A stretch of 48,500 nt of DNA from Chrysomallon squamiferum (GCA_012295275.1 CM022678.1:2014186-2062685); one strand, 5' to 3'; counted from the first letter of the stretch, positions 10,781-23,100 are shown. Notes: generated by a model from the letters alone, not told the origin. Program-made: numbers and translations.

Positions 10781-11611
10781 AAGAAAGAAAATTAATAATA
10801 AATAAATAAATAAATAGAAAAGTTTTAATACATTTGTTAATTCTTTAAGCATTAGTTGTTGTTGCTGCAGTTGTTGTAGTTTTCATCTGTAAACATTCAA
10901 AAATAAATCTTGTCTTCTGAACATTGTTTCAAATGTATTGAAATCTCTTACAATTATGATGAGACATTTTACAGACCTCAGTTCTGTATGATATGTTTTA
11001 TGGAATGATCTGCCCAACACATTTAAACAAAACACAGACATACGTAACGATAGGAAACCTGAAGCTGCCTAGACCACTCTTTCTCATTTAGCAACAATGG
11101 ATATTATATACGAACCTTCCCATAGACAGGGAAACAAATATCTGTGATGAACCACTCACGGTGCACAGGGTGGAATGTGAAATAATTTAAGAGGTATATT
11201 CAGATGAACTGAACCAGGAAAACAACACGACAGGATAGTTAAAGATACTAAATCGTACCCACACAATTACTAAAAAATAACGTATCAAACACATTTAGCA
11301 TGTGGATTGGATCTACTGTCCATAAGTATTGGTTAGTGTTGTGCCTGTGTTTGATGCCAGTAAAGATTTAGTCTAAGGATACAACTAATATCAAGAAGAG
11401 CCATTTTCCACCTTTCTCTACTTCGTGCTAATAAACAGAGTAAGTGTCCACAACTAGTGTCTTGTATTTCACATGTGTTTACCTTCCAAGAATTAATAAG
11501 ACGTTCAGAAGAGTTTAGTGATCTCGATGAATCAATTATTTAAAGCATTCGAAAATAACAAATCGCTCTTGTTTCCACTGTTATTTTGGAGGATTAATTG
11601 TTTAAAATTAT

Positions 11612-11649
<38 letters not shown>

Positions 11650-11837
11650 GTTGTCTTTACCTTTCAGATGTTTTCAATTTATACTATGCCAAAATATTTT
11701 GGGATACAGCTAAACCTCGATCTACCGCAGTGGTTTTCTTAATGATGTCACTGAATTGTTGACGTCATGTTTATAGCCTGCAAAACCGAAATCGAACGAA
11801 AAAAGTCGATGATTGAATCTTTTATTATTATTAGAAG

Positions 11838-11894
<57 letters not shown>

Positions 11895-12067
11895 CCTGTT
11901 ATTATTTAACATAACACAAAAGTATATCGAATCGAAACTTTTAAATTTCTAATTAAAAAAGATAATATTCAGCCTGTTTTATATACTGTTTTTATAATAT
12001 TTGAATTCGAAGAAGGAAACATATTTAATTAATTAATTAACTAATTAACTAATACTGATTAATTAGT

Positions 12068-12069
<2 letters not shown>

Positions 12070-12159
<90 letters not shown>
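12070..12159. repeat. (TG)n microsatellite upstream of NUP42
   Basis: About 45 perfect TG units, ending 160 bp before the NUP42 start codon. It could form Z-DNA or influence transcription, but nothing in the sequence shows this. Confidence 0.93.
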
Positions 12160-12161
<2 letters not shown>

Positions 12162-12319
12162 GAGTGGTGCGCACTAAAATAATGTGGAAAATACAGAAGA
12201 AAATGAAGAAGTTAACGGAACTGAATAGTTTTCGTTAATAAAATATTTCCGGTTTTAGGTGTTTTTCAAATCTTACGTCTGTTTCTTCGTTTAATCGAAG
12301 GTACATTTTAAACTGCAAG

Positions 12320-12398
12320 ATGCAGGCTGAGGTTTGTCGATATTATCTACAAGGCAGATGTCATTACGGCAGCAGATGTCGTAATGCACATCCAACAG
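12320..12398 (+). CDS. NUP42: NUP42 exon 1, CCCH zinc finger
   Basis: MQAEVCRYYLQGRCHYGSRC then RNAHPT. All four zinc ligands (C6, C14, C20, H24) are encoded here. Donor ACAG/GTTAAT, phase 1. Confidence 0.92.
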
Positions 12399-12628
12399 GT
12401 TAATAACCACTAACTAATAACTTAATTAAAATTATTTGTCAGATGAATATAATATATATACATTTATTATTTAGTGATGAATCGAATAAGTGGTCCAAAC
12501 AAATTCTTTAAACTTTGAAGTTATTATTTTTATTTCTTTATTTGTTTTAAATTATATTTTATTATTAATTAGGACTGAACAATAACTAGGAAGTGTGAAA
12601 AATGTATTTAGTCATTTTTATTTTTATT

Positions 12629-12659
<31 letters not shown>

Positions 12660-14852
12660 TCACCACTAATGTTTTGTTTTTAATCTCATTACACGAGCCT
12701 TTGTTTTCTGTAGCCATATAGTTTCTGTCTGAAATTTAAAGATATTTATTTAAAATAACAATGAGTTATCATTATCCAAACTTGAGATGTCTTAGGAAAA
12801 TCTGAAAATAAGTTCAAATTTTCAAATATGTCGATTCAGTGCAATATTATTATATATATATAATTTTATTTGTATTTATTACTTTTGTTATGTGGTGGGT
12901 TATTTATTTTTTTGTTTGTTTGTTTGTTTTGTATTTTTATTTTGTCATTGTAATTGTTACAGGAGGGGATAATGATCAGCACAGAGATGGTTTTGGCCAG
13001 CAAGGTCACTATAAGTGGTCAGCAGGTCAGCGTGGTCCAGAGGTCCAGCTGTCCAGTCCTGAAGATGTTGTGTATGTTATCAGTGTTAACTGCCTTCTCA
13101 GTGTTGTTAAAACTGCGAGTGCATGTACGACTCTGTTGTTAATTAATTATTTGTCTTTTCTGTTAGAACCATTTGTGTGTTTACACATATAAAGATATGT
13201 TTGTGTGTGTTGTATGTTTATATATGCAACTGTGTGTATGTGTGTTTATGTCTATATGTGTTTGAGTGTATTTATGAAAGTATGTGAAAAAGCATCTGTT
13301 TGTTTTTGTATGTATGCATGAGTGCTTGTAGTTTTTTTTTTTCATGGATATAGCATCTTCTGATAATTATTTGTCAATAATAATTTTTAATTTTTTACTC
13401 TTACAAACTTTATTTTATTGTTATTTATTAACTTTTTACTCTTACAAACTTTGTTTTATTGTTATTTATTAAATGAAACACATTAATGAAAACAACAAAA
13501 CTCAGTATACTGAAATACTACAACTTTAAATGTAATGGTAATTTAATTTTAGAAATAGTTTACCAAAGGAAATGCAGTTGTGGGAGGAGTCTAAAATGTG
13601 GCCATTTTCTTGTGTTGCCATGGAAAAGGATCTACCCTGTCTTCCAGGTTAGAGGATGGGATTGTTCTTTTCTCAGCTGTTCAGACTTGGTTATTGATAT
13701 TTTTTATTGCTAGTATTACAGAATGTTATTTCTCTTGTTAGTGTTACTGTTATTATTGTTGTTATTTTTATTGTTACTGTTATATTATTACTGTTAAAGT
13801 CGTTGCCTTTGTTATTGCTATTATTATTTTATTATTTTTAACTGTATTATTTTTAATATGTATGTGCAAACATACAGCCACAGACACGTATAAACACACA
13901 CAATTATAATTGTTGTTGTTGTTGTTGTTGTTGTTGTACATCTGTGGTGTTTTTGTCAGATTTCAACGATGTTTCACCAGAAGAGCTCCGTTCAGAGGCT
14001 TACACTGCAATGAAGGACGGAAGTCTTCAAGCCTACGTGAGTAAATGTAAAAATTAATTTAATTATTTAGTAATAAATGTACTAATAATTACTTAAATAC
14101 TGTACAAAATGGAATGATAATATATATATAGATCACACACAGACACTTTGGGAATTGTATTTGTATCTTCATGCTTTTAAGTTTGCAGAGATTCAGTATA
14201 TCTCTTATTTTATCTTTACAGAGACTTACCATCATTTATTTTTTCTTCTTTAACTTAATAAAAATGTTATTAGTGACTATATTTTTTATTATTATAATTA
14301 ATTATTTATGTTTTGCAGTTAAGCAAAGTTCAGGGCCTGGTTTTGGATTATACAAGCAAACGACAACAACTCAAACTTCCATCACTGGATCTGAAGAAAA
14401 CACTGGTAAAAAGATGAATGTATGAGTGAGAGAAAGATGGAGTGAATGAATGAATGAACAAATGAATGGGTGAATAAAATACATATCTAACAACAGTACT
14501 ATTTTAATATTCATGATTTTAAGATAATATGAAAGATGAAACAATAAAACAATCACATCACATCCTTTAATTACTTAATAGCAAAGATATCATTTTAATA
14601 CCAAAGTTCCCACACAGGACAGCATGTACCTCAGAGATGGTAAGGTGATATGAGCTGGTGTCGGAACAGGAAATGATTCAGTTGAAGTGTATAATGAATT
14701 TGTAGCATGATAATTAGAGCTGACCTAACTACTGAACTTTATTATTATTATTTTAATCATTATTATTTTAATTATTATTATTGTTATTATTATTATTTTA
14801 ATTATTATTGTTGTTGTTATTATTATCATTATTGTTGTTTTTGTTATTGTTG

Positions 14853-14889
<37 letters not shown>

Positions 14890-15144
14890 GGAATCAGCCT
14901 AAATGAAAGTACTCGGCAGTTATGAATATTTGTTGTTGTTTCCCTTATGTATAAAGCTAAGAAATCACGGTATGTTTTGAAATTGATCTTAAACAATAAT
15001 AATAATAGCAGTAATAACAGCATGCATTATTTGCAAACCCACCAGTTCAATTTCTTCTTACTCATAAAAGATGAGAATATGTAATTTTAAATTCTTTAAT
15101 AAAATCTTTTTAACAAATAGCCTTCATTATTTATTGATATTATT

Positions 15145-15202
<58 letters not shown>

Positions 15203-16009
15203 TTATTATTATTATGATTATTATTATTATTATTATTATTATTTAACCAGGTTCAGCTACTTGAAAATCAGAGAAAAAAAGAAAACAGGTAAGTAATTTA
15301 TTTATAACTTACACAAGTTAGTTTTAATTTATTACATTTTATTCTAAAGCACACTTTACTTGGTGCTACTCAAAGTTTGCCTATGTTTAATTTAATTTGG
15401 TGTTGCCAATTTCTTTATCATCTCTGTGTATTGATATTTACATGTCAGAAATACAGTTTAAGTGTAACATGATCTAATTCTGACAAATAAATGGATTAAA
15501 TAAAATTTCTCATTTCTCAACAGCAAGGTTTTCTGTGTGTTGTTTTTTTATAATTTTTACTTTTATATATATTTTTATTTATTTATTTATTTATTTATTA
15601 TATTTTTTTTTTTTTTTTAATTTAATGATTCATTTACTTTTTGTTTTCAGTTTTGCCAAGAAATCTTCTGTATTTGGAGGTAAGTGTTTACACTAGGAAA
15701 AATTCAGAAATTTCACCAAGCATTTTTTCTTTCTTAATCAGTAATTTATTAAAATATATTTTATTTAATCTTTTCCTTCACTGCCTTAGCATGTGAGTGG
15801 TTCCTGTAACTCCAATTCATATCAGTTTCTGTAGCACTGACATTTTATTTTTTTTTTTTTCATTAATGGTATTAATTTTTAAAAACCTAATACAATTCAA
15901 AGTGGTCATTTTTGCATTTTTTGTTTCTTCTCTGAACAAAAATATAACCTGACATCTGTTTTGAAGTGATGTATTGTGATTTGATTTTATAAGTTTATTT
16001 ATTTCATTT

Positions 16010-16040
<31 letters not shown>

Positions 16041-16687
16041 GTTTTATTATTTTTTTATTTATTTTTTTAGCATCCTCAGGGTCATCTTTTGGAAGTGGAA
16101 CAGGAAACGGTCTTTTTGGTAAACCAGCGCAATCAACCAATCAGGGGACATTTGGGTCAGCGTCAACCAATCAGGGATTGTTTGGTTCTTCTGCACCCAG
16201 CCAAGGACTGTTTGGCTCAGGTAACAACACAGGAGGCAGTATATTTGGAGGAAGTTCTTCAGGGCTGAACATCAGCAACTCCGCCTCAACAACTCCTGGC
16301 ATTTTTGGAAACACAGCACCTACTGCATCTTTTGGAAGTACCATGGCAACCAGTGCCTTTGGGTCAGGGATGCAAGAAGGAGCATCGACAACTCAGACAT
16401 CTTCTGGACAAGGGTTTGGATCTCCTTCATTATCTCCCCCTACTGGACTCTTTGGTAATGCAGGAACAGCTGCTGCTTCTCCTGCAGTAGCCACACCAGG
16501 TCAGGCTGGAGGAAGGAGTCTGTTCTCCTCGGCTCCTCAGAAGGATCTGTCACTGTCAACTGTGTACACTGCGATGGACAAACTGACAGAAGAAGAGAAG
16601 GCACAGTTCATGGCTCCTTCCTTCACTCTTGGCAAAGTGCCAATGAAGCCTCCTCCAAGAGAAATGATAATGGACCAGGTTCACTGA
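12320..16687 (+). CDS. NUP42: NUP42-like nucleoporin (CCCH finger plus FG repeats), eight exons
   Basis: Exons: 12320-12398, 12963-13071, 13553-13647, 13960-14036, 14319-14405, 15251-15288, 15651-15679, 16071-16687, giving 376 residues (human NUP42 is about 420). Residues 6-26 form one CCCH zinc finger with spacing C-x7-C-x5-C-x3-H. The middle carries an EMQLWEES..W segment and SPEELRSEAYTAM..LQAYLSKVQ, both characteristic of NUP42. The C-terminal third is rich in FG/GLFG-type repeats, and the protein ends LTEEEKAQF..FTLGKVPMKPPP, the conserved tail. In the known family, NUP42 sits on the cytoplasmic face of the nuclear pore, where it binds GLE1 and assists DDX19-driven mRNA export. All phases join cleanly and no frame break is present. 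An AATAAA at 16709 may be the poly(A) signal. Confidence 0.94.
12963..13071 (+). CDS. NUP42: NUP42 exon 2
   Basis: 109 nt from acceptor TTGTTACAG. Gly/Gln-rich: GDNDQHRDGFGQQGHYKWSA, ending SSPEDVV. Donor GTATGT at 13072 was chosen because only it gives the phase that exon 3 needs. Confidence 0.85.
13553..13647 (+). CDS. NUP42: NUP42 exon 3
   Basis: 95 nt. NSLPKEMQLWEESKMWPFSC then VAMEKDLPCLP, corresponding to the family's helical EVWESS..W segment. It does not stand out as an open frame but fits both junction phases. Acceptor ATTTTAG, donor GTTAGA. Confidence 0.83.
13960..14036 (+). CDS. NUP42: NUP42 exon 4
   Basis: 77 nt. FNDVSPEELRSEAYTAMKDG then SLQAY, the conserved PEELR motif. Acceptor TTTTTGTCAG, donor TAC/GTGAGT. 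Confidence 0.9.
14319..14405 (+). CDS. NUP42: NUP42 exon 5
   Basis: 87 nt in phase 0: LSKVQGLVLDYTSKRQQLKL then PSLDLKKTL, matching the helix after PEELR in NUP42. A different, longer open frame overlaps here but does not fit the splice phases. Confidence 0.88.
14716..14890. repeat. (ATT)n-rich tract in NUP42 intron 5
   Basis: Impure ATT/TTG trinucleotide array. The Tyr-rich translations it gives are an artefact of composition. Confidence 0.85.
15139..15243. repeat. (ATT)n tract abutting the NUP42 exon 6 acceptor
   Basis: About 35 trinucleotide units with a few TTTTTA interruptions, ending 8 nt before the exon. It takes the place of a normal polypyrimidine tract. Confidence 0.88.
15251..15288 (+). 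CDS. NUP42: NUP42 exon 6 (38-nt microexon)
   Basis: VQLLENQRKKEN plus two bases of Ser. The acceptor ACCAG directly follows an (ATT)n tract of about 100 nt; donor GTAAGT. Confidence 0.78.
15651..15679 (+). CDS. NUP42: NUP42 exon 7 (29-nt microexon)
   Basis: Completes Ser and encodes FAKKSSVFG, the first FG. Acceptor TTGTTTTCAG, donor GTAAGT. The phases on both sides fit only if this exon is included. Confidence 0.8.
16071..16687 (+). CDS. NUP42: NUP42 exon 8, FG repeats and C-terminus
   Basis: 617 nt. Contains GLFGK, STNQGTFGS, STNQGLFGS, PSQGLFGSG, SIFGG, GIFGN, SFGS, AFGSG, GLFGN and RSLFSS, and then the conserved FTLGKVPMKPPPREM tail. Two neighbouring units share STNQG(T/L)FGS, a recent internal duplication. 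Stop TGA at 16685-16687. Confidence 0.95.
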
Positions 16688-18446
16688 AGACAGAAAAACG
16701 ATTTGAACAATAAAAACTAGTTTACATGATTCATGAGGTTTCTGGCGCAGTCCTCAATGAACCCCTAGAACATCGAAGCTTTCAGTTCATAAAATTCCAC
16801 AAAACCTGGTCTGTTGAGTCTTTATTCTTCTTCACCAAAACTCAGAATGTCAGAGCTTTCAGTTCAGCACTCAGTAAAGACACATCTCAGCTTTCAGAAA
16901 ACATCATGGTTTCTGGTTCATATCTCAGCACTTCCTGGTATGAAAATACTTAAATTCAATGGACAAGTGAATCAGCGGCGGTCACTGTAAAATCCCAGGA
17001 CATCACTGTTCGTGGTTCAGTTGTCATCGAGATGAGAATTAGAAATCTATGAACAAAAGAAGTGAAAGTCTGTGATCCTCACTGAAATCAGGAACATCAC
17101 AGTCTGTGGTTAGGTTCTCAACAGATGCTTCAATGTAAAGCTTGCATGGAGAAATGTCACATGTTTTTGAATAAGGGAGATTACTCAGTTTTACTGTGTG
17201 TTGGTTTATGTAATCATGTATGTGTGAGTGCATGTGCATACATGTCAGTGTGTGTGTGTGTGTTATGTGTATGGATGTACACTAAGTTTTGCACATCAAT
17301 AATGTTTGCTAGTGATAAAAATAAATAAAAATATATATATATATATATATTTTTTTTTTCAATTATTCCATTACTAGACAGGTTAAATATTAAGAAAAAA
17401 AAAATAAATAAATAAATAAAAAAGTAAAATATCCTTGATGTTAACCTTTGGCCAAAAATATTATAGTTTGCATTTCAGACATCTAAGTCATGCTGATTAC
17501 TAAAAACATTGTGCTAAGATGAAAAGTTAAATGTATTTCCACCTAAATTGCAAATTTCCAAGATGGCCGCCAAATACTACATTCAACAATATTTTAACAT
17601 CTATGAATTTAAAAGCACTGTATTTTATTAATTTCTTTTATAATACATAAACTACCTTGTTGTTTGTTTGTTTATTTGTTTATTTTTTGTTATATTTTTT
17701 TTTCTTCATTATCAACAACATAAGTATCATTGATTATTCACTCTAAAAGCAGATTTCCTCAGTTTTATTTTATTTTTAGTTCACCAACACTCGTAGACTT
17801 ACTTAACAGACAAAACGCCGTTAAAGATCTCCTGAAAGATTTCGTTTTACGAATTTAATGACCCACACAGACATTTAACGTCACGCTTGATATAAATTTA
17901 AACATCCGTGATCCAGATCAGTGTCCTAGAAACAAAATACTCTGTGACGTCATTACGTTTGCATCCGATTACAACCGGATGTGCACGGATTATTCATCTC
18001 GGCGGTGCAGTAAAGAATGAAAACACGATGAGAAAAGTCGGGTGGATCAAAGAGGGATCACGTGACGAACTGTGTGAATCACTCCCTGTCTTAACAGTAT
18101 CTTAATGTAATTTTCTTCCTTCTTGTACGCGCAATTCAAGAGCATTCAGACATAGAGTCTATGATAGACTTGGCTTATAAAAGTTATAATTTGATGGTAA
18201 TGCAGCAAATGCCGGATTCAGGATTTTGCAAATAAAGGATTGGCAGGCAGTTCCTACTTCCGGCAGTTTAGAAGAATAAAAAGTAGTTGTACTGACTTAT
18301 GTTTTACAATATAAAATTGTGTTGTTTGTATTTTGTTGTTGTTGTTGTTGTTTTTTTTTTTTATTGTTTTTCTTTCTTTTTCCCCTATAAATATAAAATT
18401 GATACATAGTGGATTTTTGTATTTTTAAATTACATAAGACGCATAC

Positions 18447-18449
<3 letters not shown>

Positions 18450-18502
<53 letters not shown>
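18450..18502. repeat. (AG)n microsatellite
   Basis: About 26 uninterrupted AG units. Confidence 0.93.
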
Positions 18503-18505
<3 letters not shown>

Positions 18506-19393
18506 AAATACTTTAGAGGATCTGTTTCGGGGGCGGGGAGCATCAAATTAAAATTACGTTGTTTTTTAATTTCAGTTATAACAATAATAATAAAAACAAT
18601 GACAACAAAAACAATAACAACACTAATGTCTGTGTCCTCATGACAGAAATAAAATTTTAAAAGATTTCCGTATTAAATAAAATAAATAATAATAAATAAA
18701 AATTAGAAAAAAAATCATATATATAATGTAAATTTGAGCGTCATATCCTTTGTAAATGGAGCATCATGTGTCTGAATTCGTAACTCACAAAATTAATGTA
18801 CTGACATTTTAAATTAAAATTTATAAACTTGAATTAAATGGTATTTCAATGTGCTTTATGTATTTCGTTTTATCTTGTTGTTCTGACAGGTATTATTTTG
18901 TTGTTGTAGGAGTTCTTTTGTTGTTTTTTGTTGGTTTGTTTTTTATTCTTGTTTATTTTTTCGTTTATTTAAGTAAACAGATAAACAATTTGTTGTTACT
19001 GTTGTTTTTGTTGTAGTCGTCATCGTCGTAAAAAAAATTCCGCTGACGCAGTTTTTTTTAATTTTGTTTCTGATTCGTGCTCTCTTTTTTTTATTATTAA
19101 ATTAATTTTGATATTTTCATTAATAAATGTATTTACCCTGTACTCATAATCGACTTATTAACATTACAAATCTATTTATAACGTTCCAGGTAGGAGTTGT
19201 TAAATAATAATAATTATTATTAAGAGCCGCATACGCCATGATTAGTATCACGTTTTGTAAATACACCAATCCATACATTTTCATACAAAACTCAAACGAA
19301 ATTATAAAAAGGAAGATAATAATAATAAAATAAAAAAAATGGTGGTATATTTAAACATTCACGCACACACACCTACTAATACATGCGATTCAA

Positions 19394-19415
19394 TTGAAAG
19401 GTCACGACCTTTCAA
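19394..19415. promoter_or_regulatory. Perfect 10-bp inverted repeat with AGGTCA-type half-sites
   Basis: TTGAAAGGTC-AC-GACCTTTCAA. It contains AAGGTCA on one strand and its near-mirror on the other, resembling nuclear-receptor half-sites. It lies about 730 bp before the YTHDF ATG. Function is inferred from motif shape only. Confidence 0.45.
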
Positions 19416-19600
19416 ACTTTGATCGTTTTGATAGTTCGAATTTTGATAGCTGACTTTTTAAATTATTAATCTAAATAACATTATTTCTAGGTGCGGATCC
19501 AGAAATTTATAGAAGGGGGAGCGGGTTCCTATTGTTAAATGCCGGAGAAATACGACTTTAAAAAGAAAAGAAATAATGAGAAAAAACATTTATTTATTTA

Positions 19601-19606
<6 letters not shown>

Positions 19607-19663
<57 letters not shown>
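19607..19663. repeat. (ATT)n microsatellite
   Basis: About 19 perfect ATT units. Confidence 0.92.
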
Positions 19664-19665
<2 letters not shown>

Positions 19666-19914
19666 TTTGTTGGGTTATTTATTATATTCAGTATATTCGA
19701 TATTCGCCTATACCGTATTCAGGCACTGATTAATTTAAACACCTTTTTCATAGTTACGTCAGACTCAAGTGATAAGCAAACGTTTATTTCAACAGTATGC
19801 GTCCCTCACTATTCCAAGGCCACTGCGACTTTTGTTCAATAAGTATTAAGTAAAGGTCTAGAAGTTATCGACGAGTGGATTACCATGTTGTCAATACATG
19901 TATAAAGGTAACCG

Positions 19915-19975
19915 TGACGTCACCGTATCACGTGTCTTCAGGCGGGATCGAGGCACATGCGCAGCCGCCGCCATT
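19915..19975 (+). promoter_or_regulatory. YTHDF core-promoter candidate: CRE, E-box, NRF1-like and YY1-like sites
   Basis: In 61 bp there is a full palindromic CRE TGACGTCA (19915-19922), an E-box CACGTG (19929-19934), ATGCGCAG resembling an NRF1 half-site (19957-19964), and GCCGCCATT resembling a YY1 site (19967-19975). The patch is markedly CG-richer than its surroundings and lies about 170 bp upstream of the start codon. No TATA box is seen. This is typical of a housekeeping promoter; the start site itself cannot be placed. Confidence 0.6.
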
Positions 19976-20140
19976 GTAGTGTGTTTCGTGTTGTGGATTG
20001 TGAAATTTTTTACGAAATATTTCGTTCATTTAGACTTTTCAGACTTTATAAATTGTGCGTCAAGCAAAAGTATCAATAAGTGTGTGTGTTTGGACAGTTA
20101 TTGGACATTGTACTATTAAAAAGGACGATAATTTAGTGTA

Positions 20141-20161
20141 ATGTCGGCAAGTGTAGATCAG
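20141..20161 (+). CDS. YTHDF: YTHDF exon 1 (start, 7 codons)
   Basis: MSASVDQ with donor GTATGG, phase 0. The start is supported by similarity to the family N-terminus and by the TAA-containing, stop-closed sequence just upstream. Confidence 0.85.
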
Positions 20162-23100
20162 GTATGGAAGTCGGCCATTTTCTTTCGAAGTAGAAGTATG
20201 TCGATCGCGATATCATCATAATTCGTTTTTCTCAATGCTATTTTTTAATTGTTAGTTTTGATCATGCGAATTTTTATGACTAATCGGTTATGTTTTTTCC
20301 TTTTCATATCGATCCATCCAAGCAGAGGGCAAAGGGACAACAAAATCAAGGTGAGTTTCAATTGTCCCAAAAAGATCTTAACACTGACCGACGAAGTGAC
20401 ACGCCAGTTGTAAAAATAGGTCCACCGATGGTTTAAGCGTATATGGGACGTTTGATAAGGGATTGGTGAAATGACCTCTTAAGTCGTACGCCGTTTAATT
20501 GTTAAAGCTCGAACAATATTTGTTCTGTGAAACTTGTAGAACCACCTAAATTAATGATAACTTAAGATTAAAATTCATTCCTTTAAGTTAAATTATATCA
20601 GAAGAACTTTGCATTTTACAAAAATGCCGCAGTTGACTGATACTTTTAATGAAGGTAATTTTGCCTGTAGAGGAATGTTGGCTTTGAAAATAATATAGAT
20701 AACTGTCCAGAAATAATTATGTAATAAATTTAATGTTCCAAATAAATATTTGTGATCCGAAACTGTATTGTTTTTATAAAATATATTTTATTTTAATACA
20801 TAAATAAATTTATATTTTTACAAATAAATTTAAATTTAGTGGTAACCTTTGGAATATCTACTTTAGAAATTTTAATTTGCTTCAGATCTTAAAAGCAATA
20901 AATAAATAACTGTGGTAATGTGATTTGCATTTTTAAAAAATATTTTATTACAAGTAATATATCGTACATGTTTGTTTTTTTACTGTTAAATACCTAGACT
21001 GAAGTTTCAATTTAATAATATTAAAAACATAACAGAAGATAAAATAAGTTTGAAATGAGTTACTTAAATTTAAAAAACCAAAATCAAATCAGACTAAAAA
21101 ACAAACAGAAAATTCACCAAAGAACAGTTAAAATGAAAGTTAACATTTATATGCTTTTAAGAGATGTATTCAGGTTTTATTTGTTTAATATCGTGTTTTT
21201 ATATAGCGTACTAAATTATCCTATCCATTATTACCCTTAAAGCTTGAAATAGGCGACACTGTTAATAGTAATTGCCCAGTAAATAGTCCACCAATTCATT
21301 TAAATAAAGAGTGACAAGCAAGGTCACCCAAAAATGAGCAAGCTGTATAGCGTGACGGTTTCATTTTGAGTTATTTTCGATTCTAACCACTCCAATATTG
21401 CAGTATATGTTTTGTCTATGGAAAGGGTTGATTTAAAAGAAAAAAATGGTGAAAGATACTTTACTCTATATTTACTTCCTGGATGATGTTTCCTTTCTGT
21501 GTAGAGGGAGAAAAAAAAAAGTGACAACACCTGATTTAGTCATTAATATTGAATTACGAGTCTCATTACAAAAGAAAAGACCCTTCATAATTTGTTTTCA
21601 TTTTTATCATTTATTTCACTAGCTAACTGTTCATAAAATGACATGTCACTGAGTACAGTATTATTTATTTTATGTTTTTGCCAAGAATATTGCTATCATT
21701 TATATCATAATAATTAAGTTGGGGAAAAAAAAGGTTACAAATTCCTTTTGTGGATAATAACTTGTCAAACAAAAAAGTTTTAAGTTTTTGTACAGTGTCC
21801 TAACGTTATCAAATTGTCATTATATCCCTTGTTTTAACACCTCTTAATGATTAATAACTGTTGATGAACAGTTGACAAAAAATGATTTCTTTTCTTTTTA
21901 TTTATGATGTTGTAAATGATTGTTTCCGATGTGTTGTGTGGTGAAACAAAACTCACTTGATTTGTTCTCTCTGCAGTGTCCAATGGTCCCAGTAAAGAAA
22001 CTGTGAAAGATTCTCACGAAGAGTTTGATCAGTATCTTCCTCATCAACAACCTCATCAACAGGTACAACGTCGTCTTTGCAACTTCACACTGTCATTAGT
22101 TCAGTAGACTTGATGCATTTGTGTAGAAACTGATGCTATTTCAAATACTTAGATTTCATACCATTATTAATTCAGTAGACTTGACATATTTGTATATAAG
22201 CTGAAACTTTTTTGAATAGATTATTTCACATCATCATTAATTCAGTAGACTTGATATGTTTTTGAAAGTAAAACCCTTTTGAATTAATTCACATCACACT
22301 ATAAATAAATATGAATCCTTTGTGGAATAGAAAAAAAAGAAACATCACAAAGCAGGTTTAACTACAACTGATATTTTTTTTCTTCAAATTAATATCTAAC
22401 ACAAACTAAAAACAATTGAAAAAACATTTTTGCTTGGTTACTGCAACAGAATCACAGGTAAGATTAACAGTTGTTATATTTTGTTATATTCAGATTTGCA
22501 AGTAGTTTATTTATTTATTTATTTATTTATTTATTATTATTATTTATTTTTGAAAATCTTCAAAAATTCATTTACACTTCAATAATATTACATAGACAAC
22601 ATTCAGTCATATTTATTTTTAAATTTTATTGATGTAATAATAATTTGAAACTAATTTTTTTTTTTTTTTTTGTTCTCTCTTCTCAGCAGCCTGGTTATAA
22701 CCCAGCCCCAATGTCAAGCCCTGGAGTGTCTGACCCCTTTCTTCCCAGTTACTACAATGCATCGATGTCGTTTCCTTACATGGACCAAGGACTTGGTGCT
22801 GGACCATGGTCAAATGGCGGCGACCCTCCAATGTTTTCTATGACAAGTTATGATTACAATGGAATTTTCGGAAGTTTCGGTTACCCACCGTTCGGCTGGG
22901 AGTACCCCTCTGACTACTGGGGACAGCAGAATGCAGGCGCACCTGCGCAGAACAAACCACAGCGTCAGTACATGGAGCAGGAGTACTACCGTCCCGAGAA
23001 CATGATGCCTGCAGAGGCGTACAGTGCGATGAATGGCGAGCTGGAGAGGGACGGAGTGAACACGATGGAACAGAGTTTGAAAGGAATGTCTCTAGCCGAC

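Larger units (their letters stand above)
9596..12319. other. Intergenic spacer between tRNA-Trp and NUP42
   Basis: No gene recognised. Contents include poly-T around 9918-9946; two copies of a roughly 52-bp CTCACAGTCATATTAATAT repeat (10040-10150); a (GT)n tract; a poly-A run of about 40 bases; non-repetitive sequence at 10850-11580 in which I see no motif; an (ATT)n tract at 11840-11891; TTAA-rich sequence; and a long (TG)n tract. A GGAA-type ETS core (ACCGGAAAT on the minus strand, about 12246-12254) sits about 70 bp before the NUP42 ATG. Confidence 0.5.
16688..20140. other. NUP42 3' flank, spacer and YTHDF 5' flank
   Basis: No protein gene recognised. 16730-17120 holds several diverged copies of a CTTTCAGTTCA / ATCACTGTTCGTGGTTCAG-type segment, likely 3' UTR or an old tandem repeat. 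17860-18270 is a CG-richer, promoter-like patch (see findings). Then follow a (GA)n tract, a 22-bp perfect inverted repeat at 19394-19415, an (ATT)n tract, and the YTHDF promoter region. Confidence 0.5.

Noticed and set aside
14171-14425. Plus-strand frame containing KQSSGPGFGLYKQ, which looks like an FG unit
   Set aside because: The overlapping frame LSKVQGLVLDYTSKRQ matches NUP42 and fits both splice phases; the FG is coincidental.
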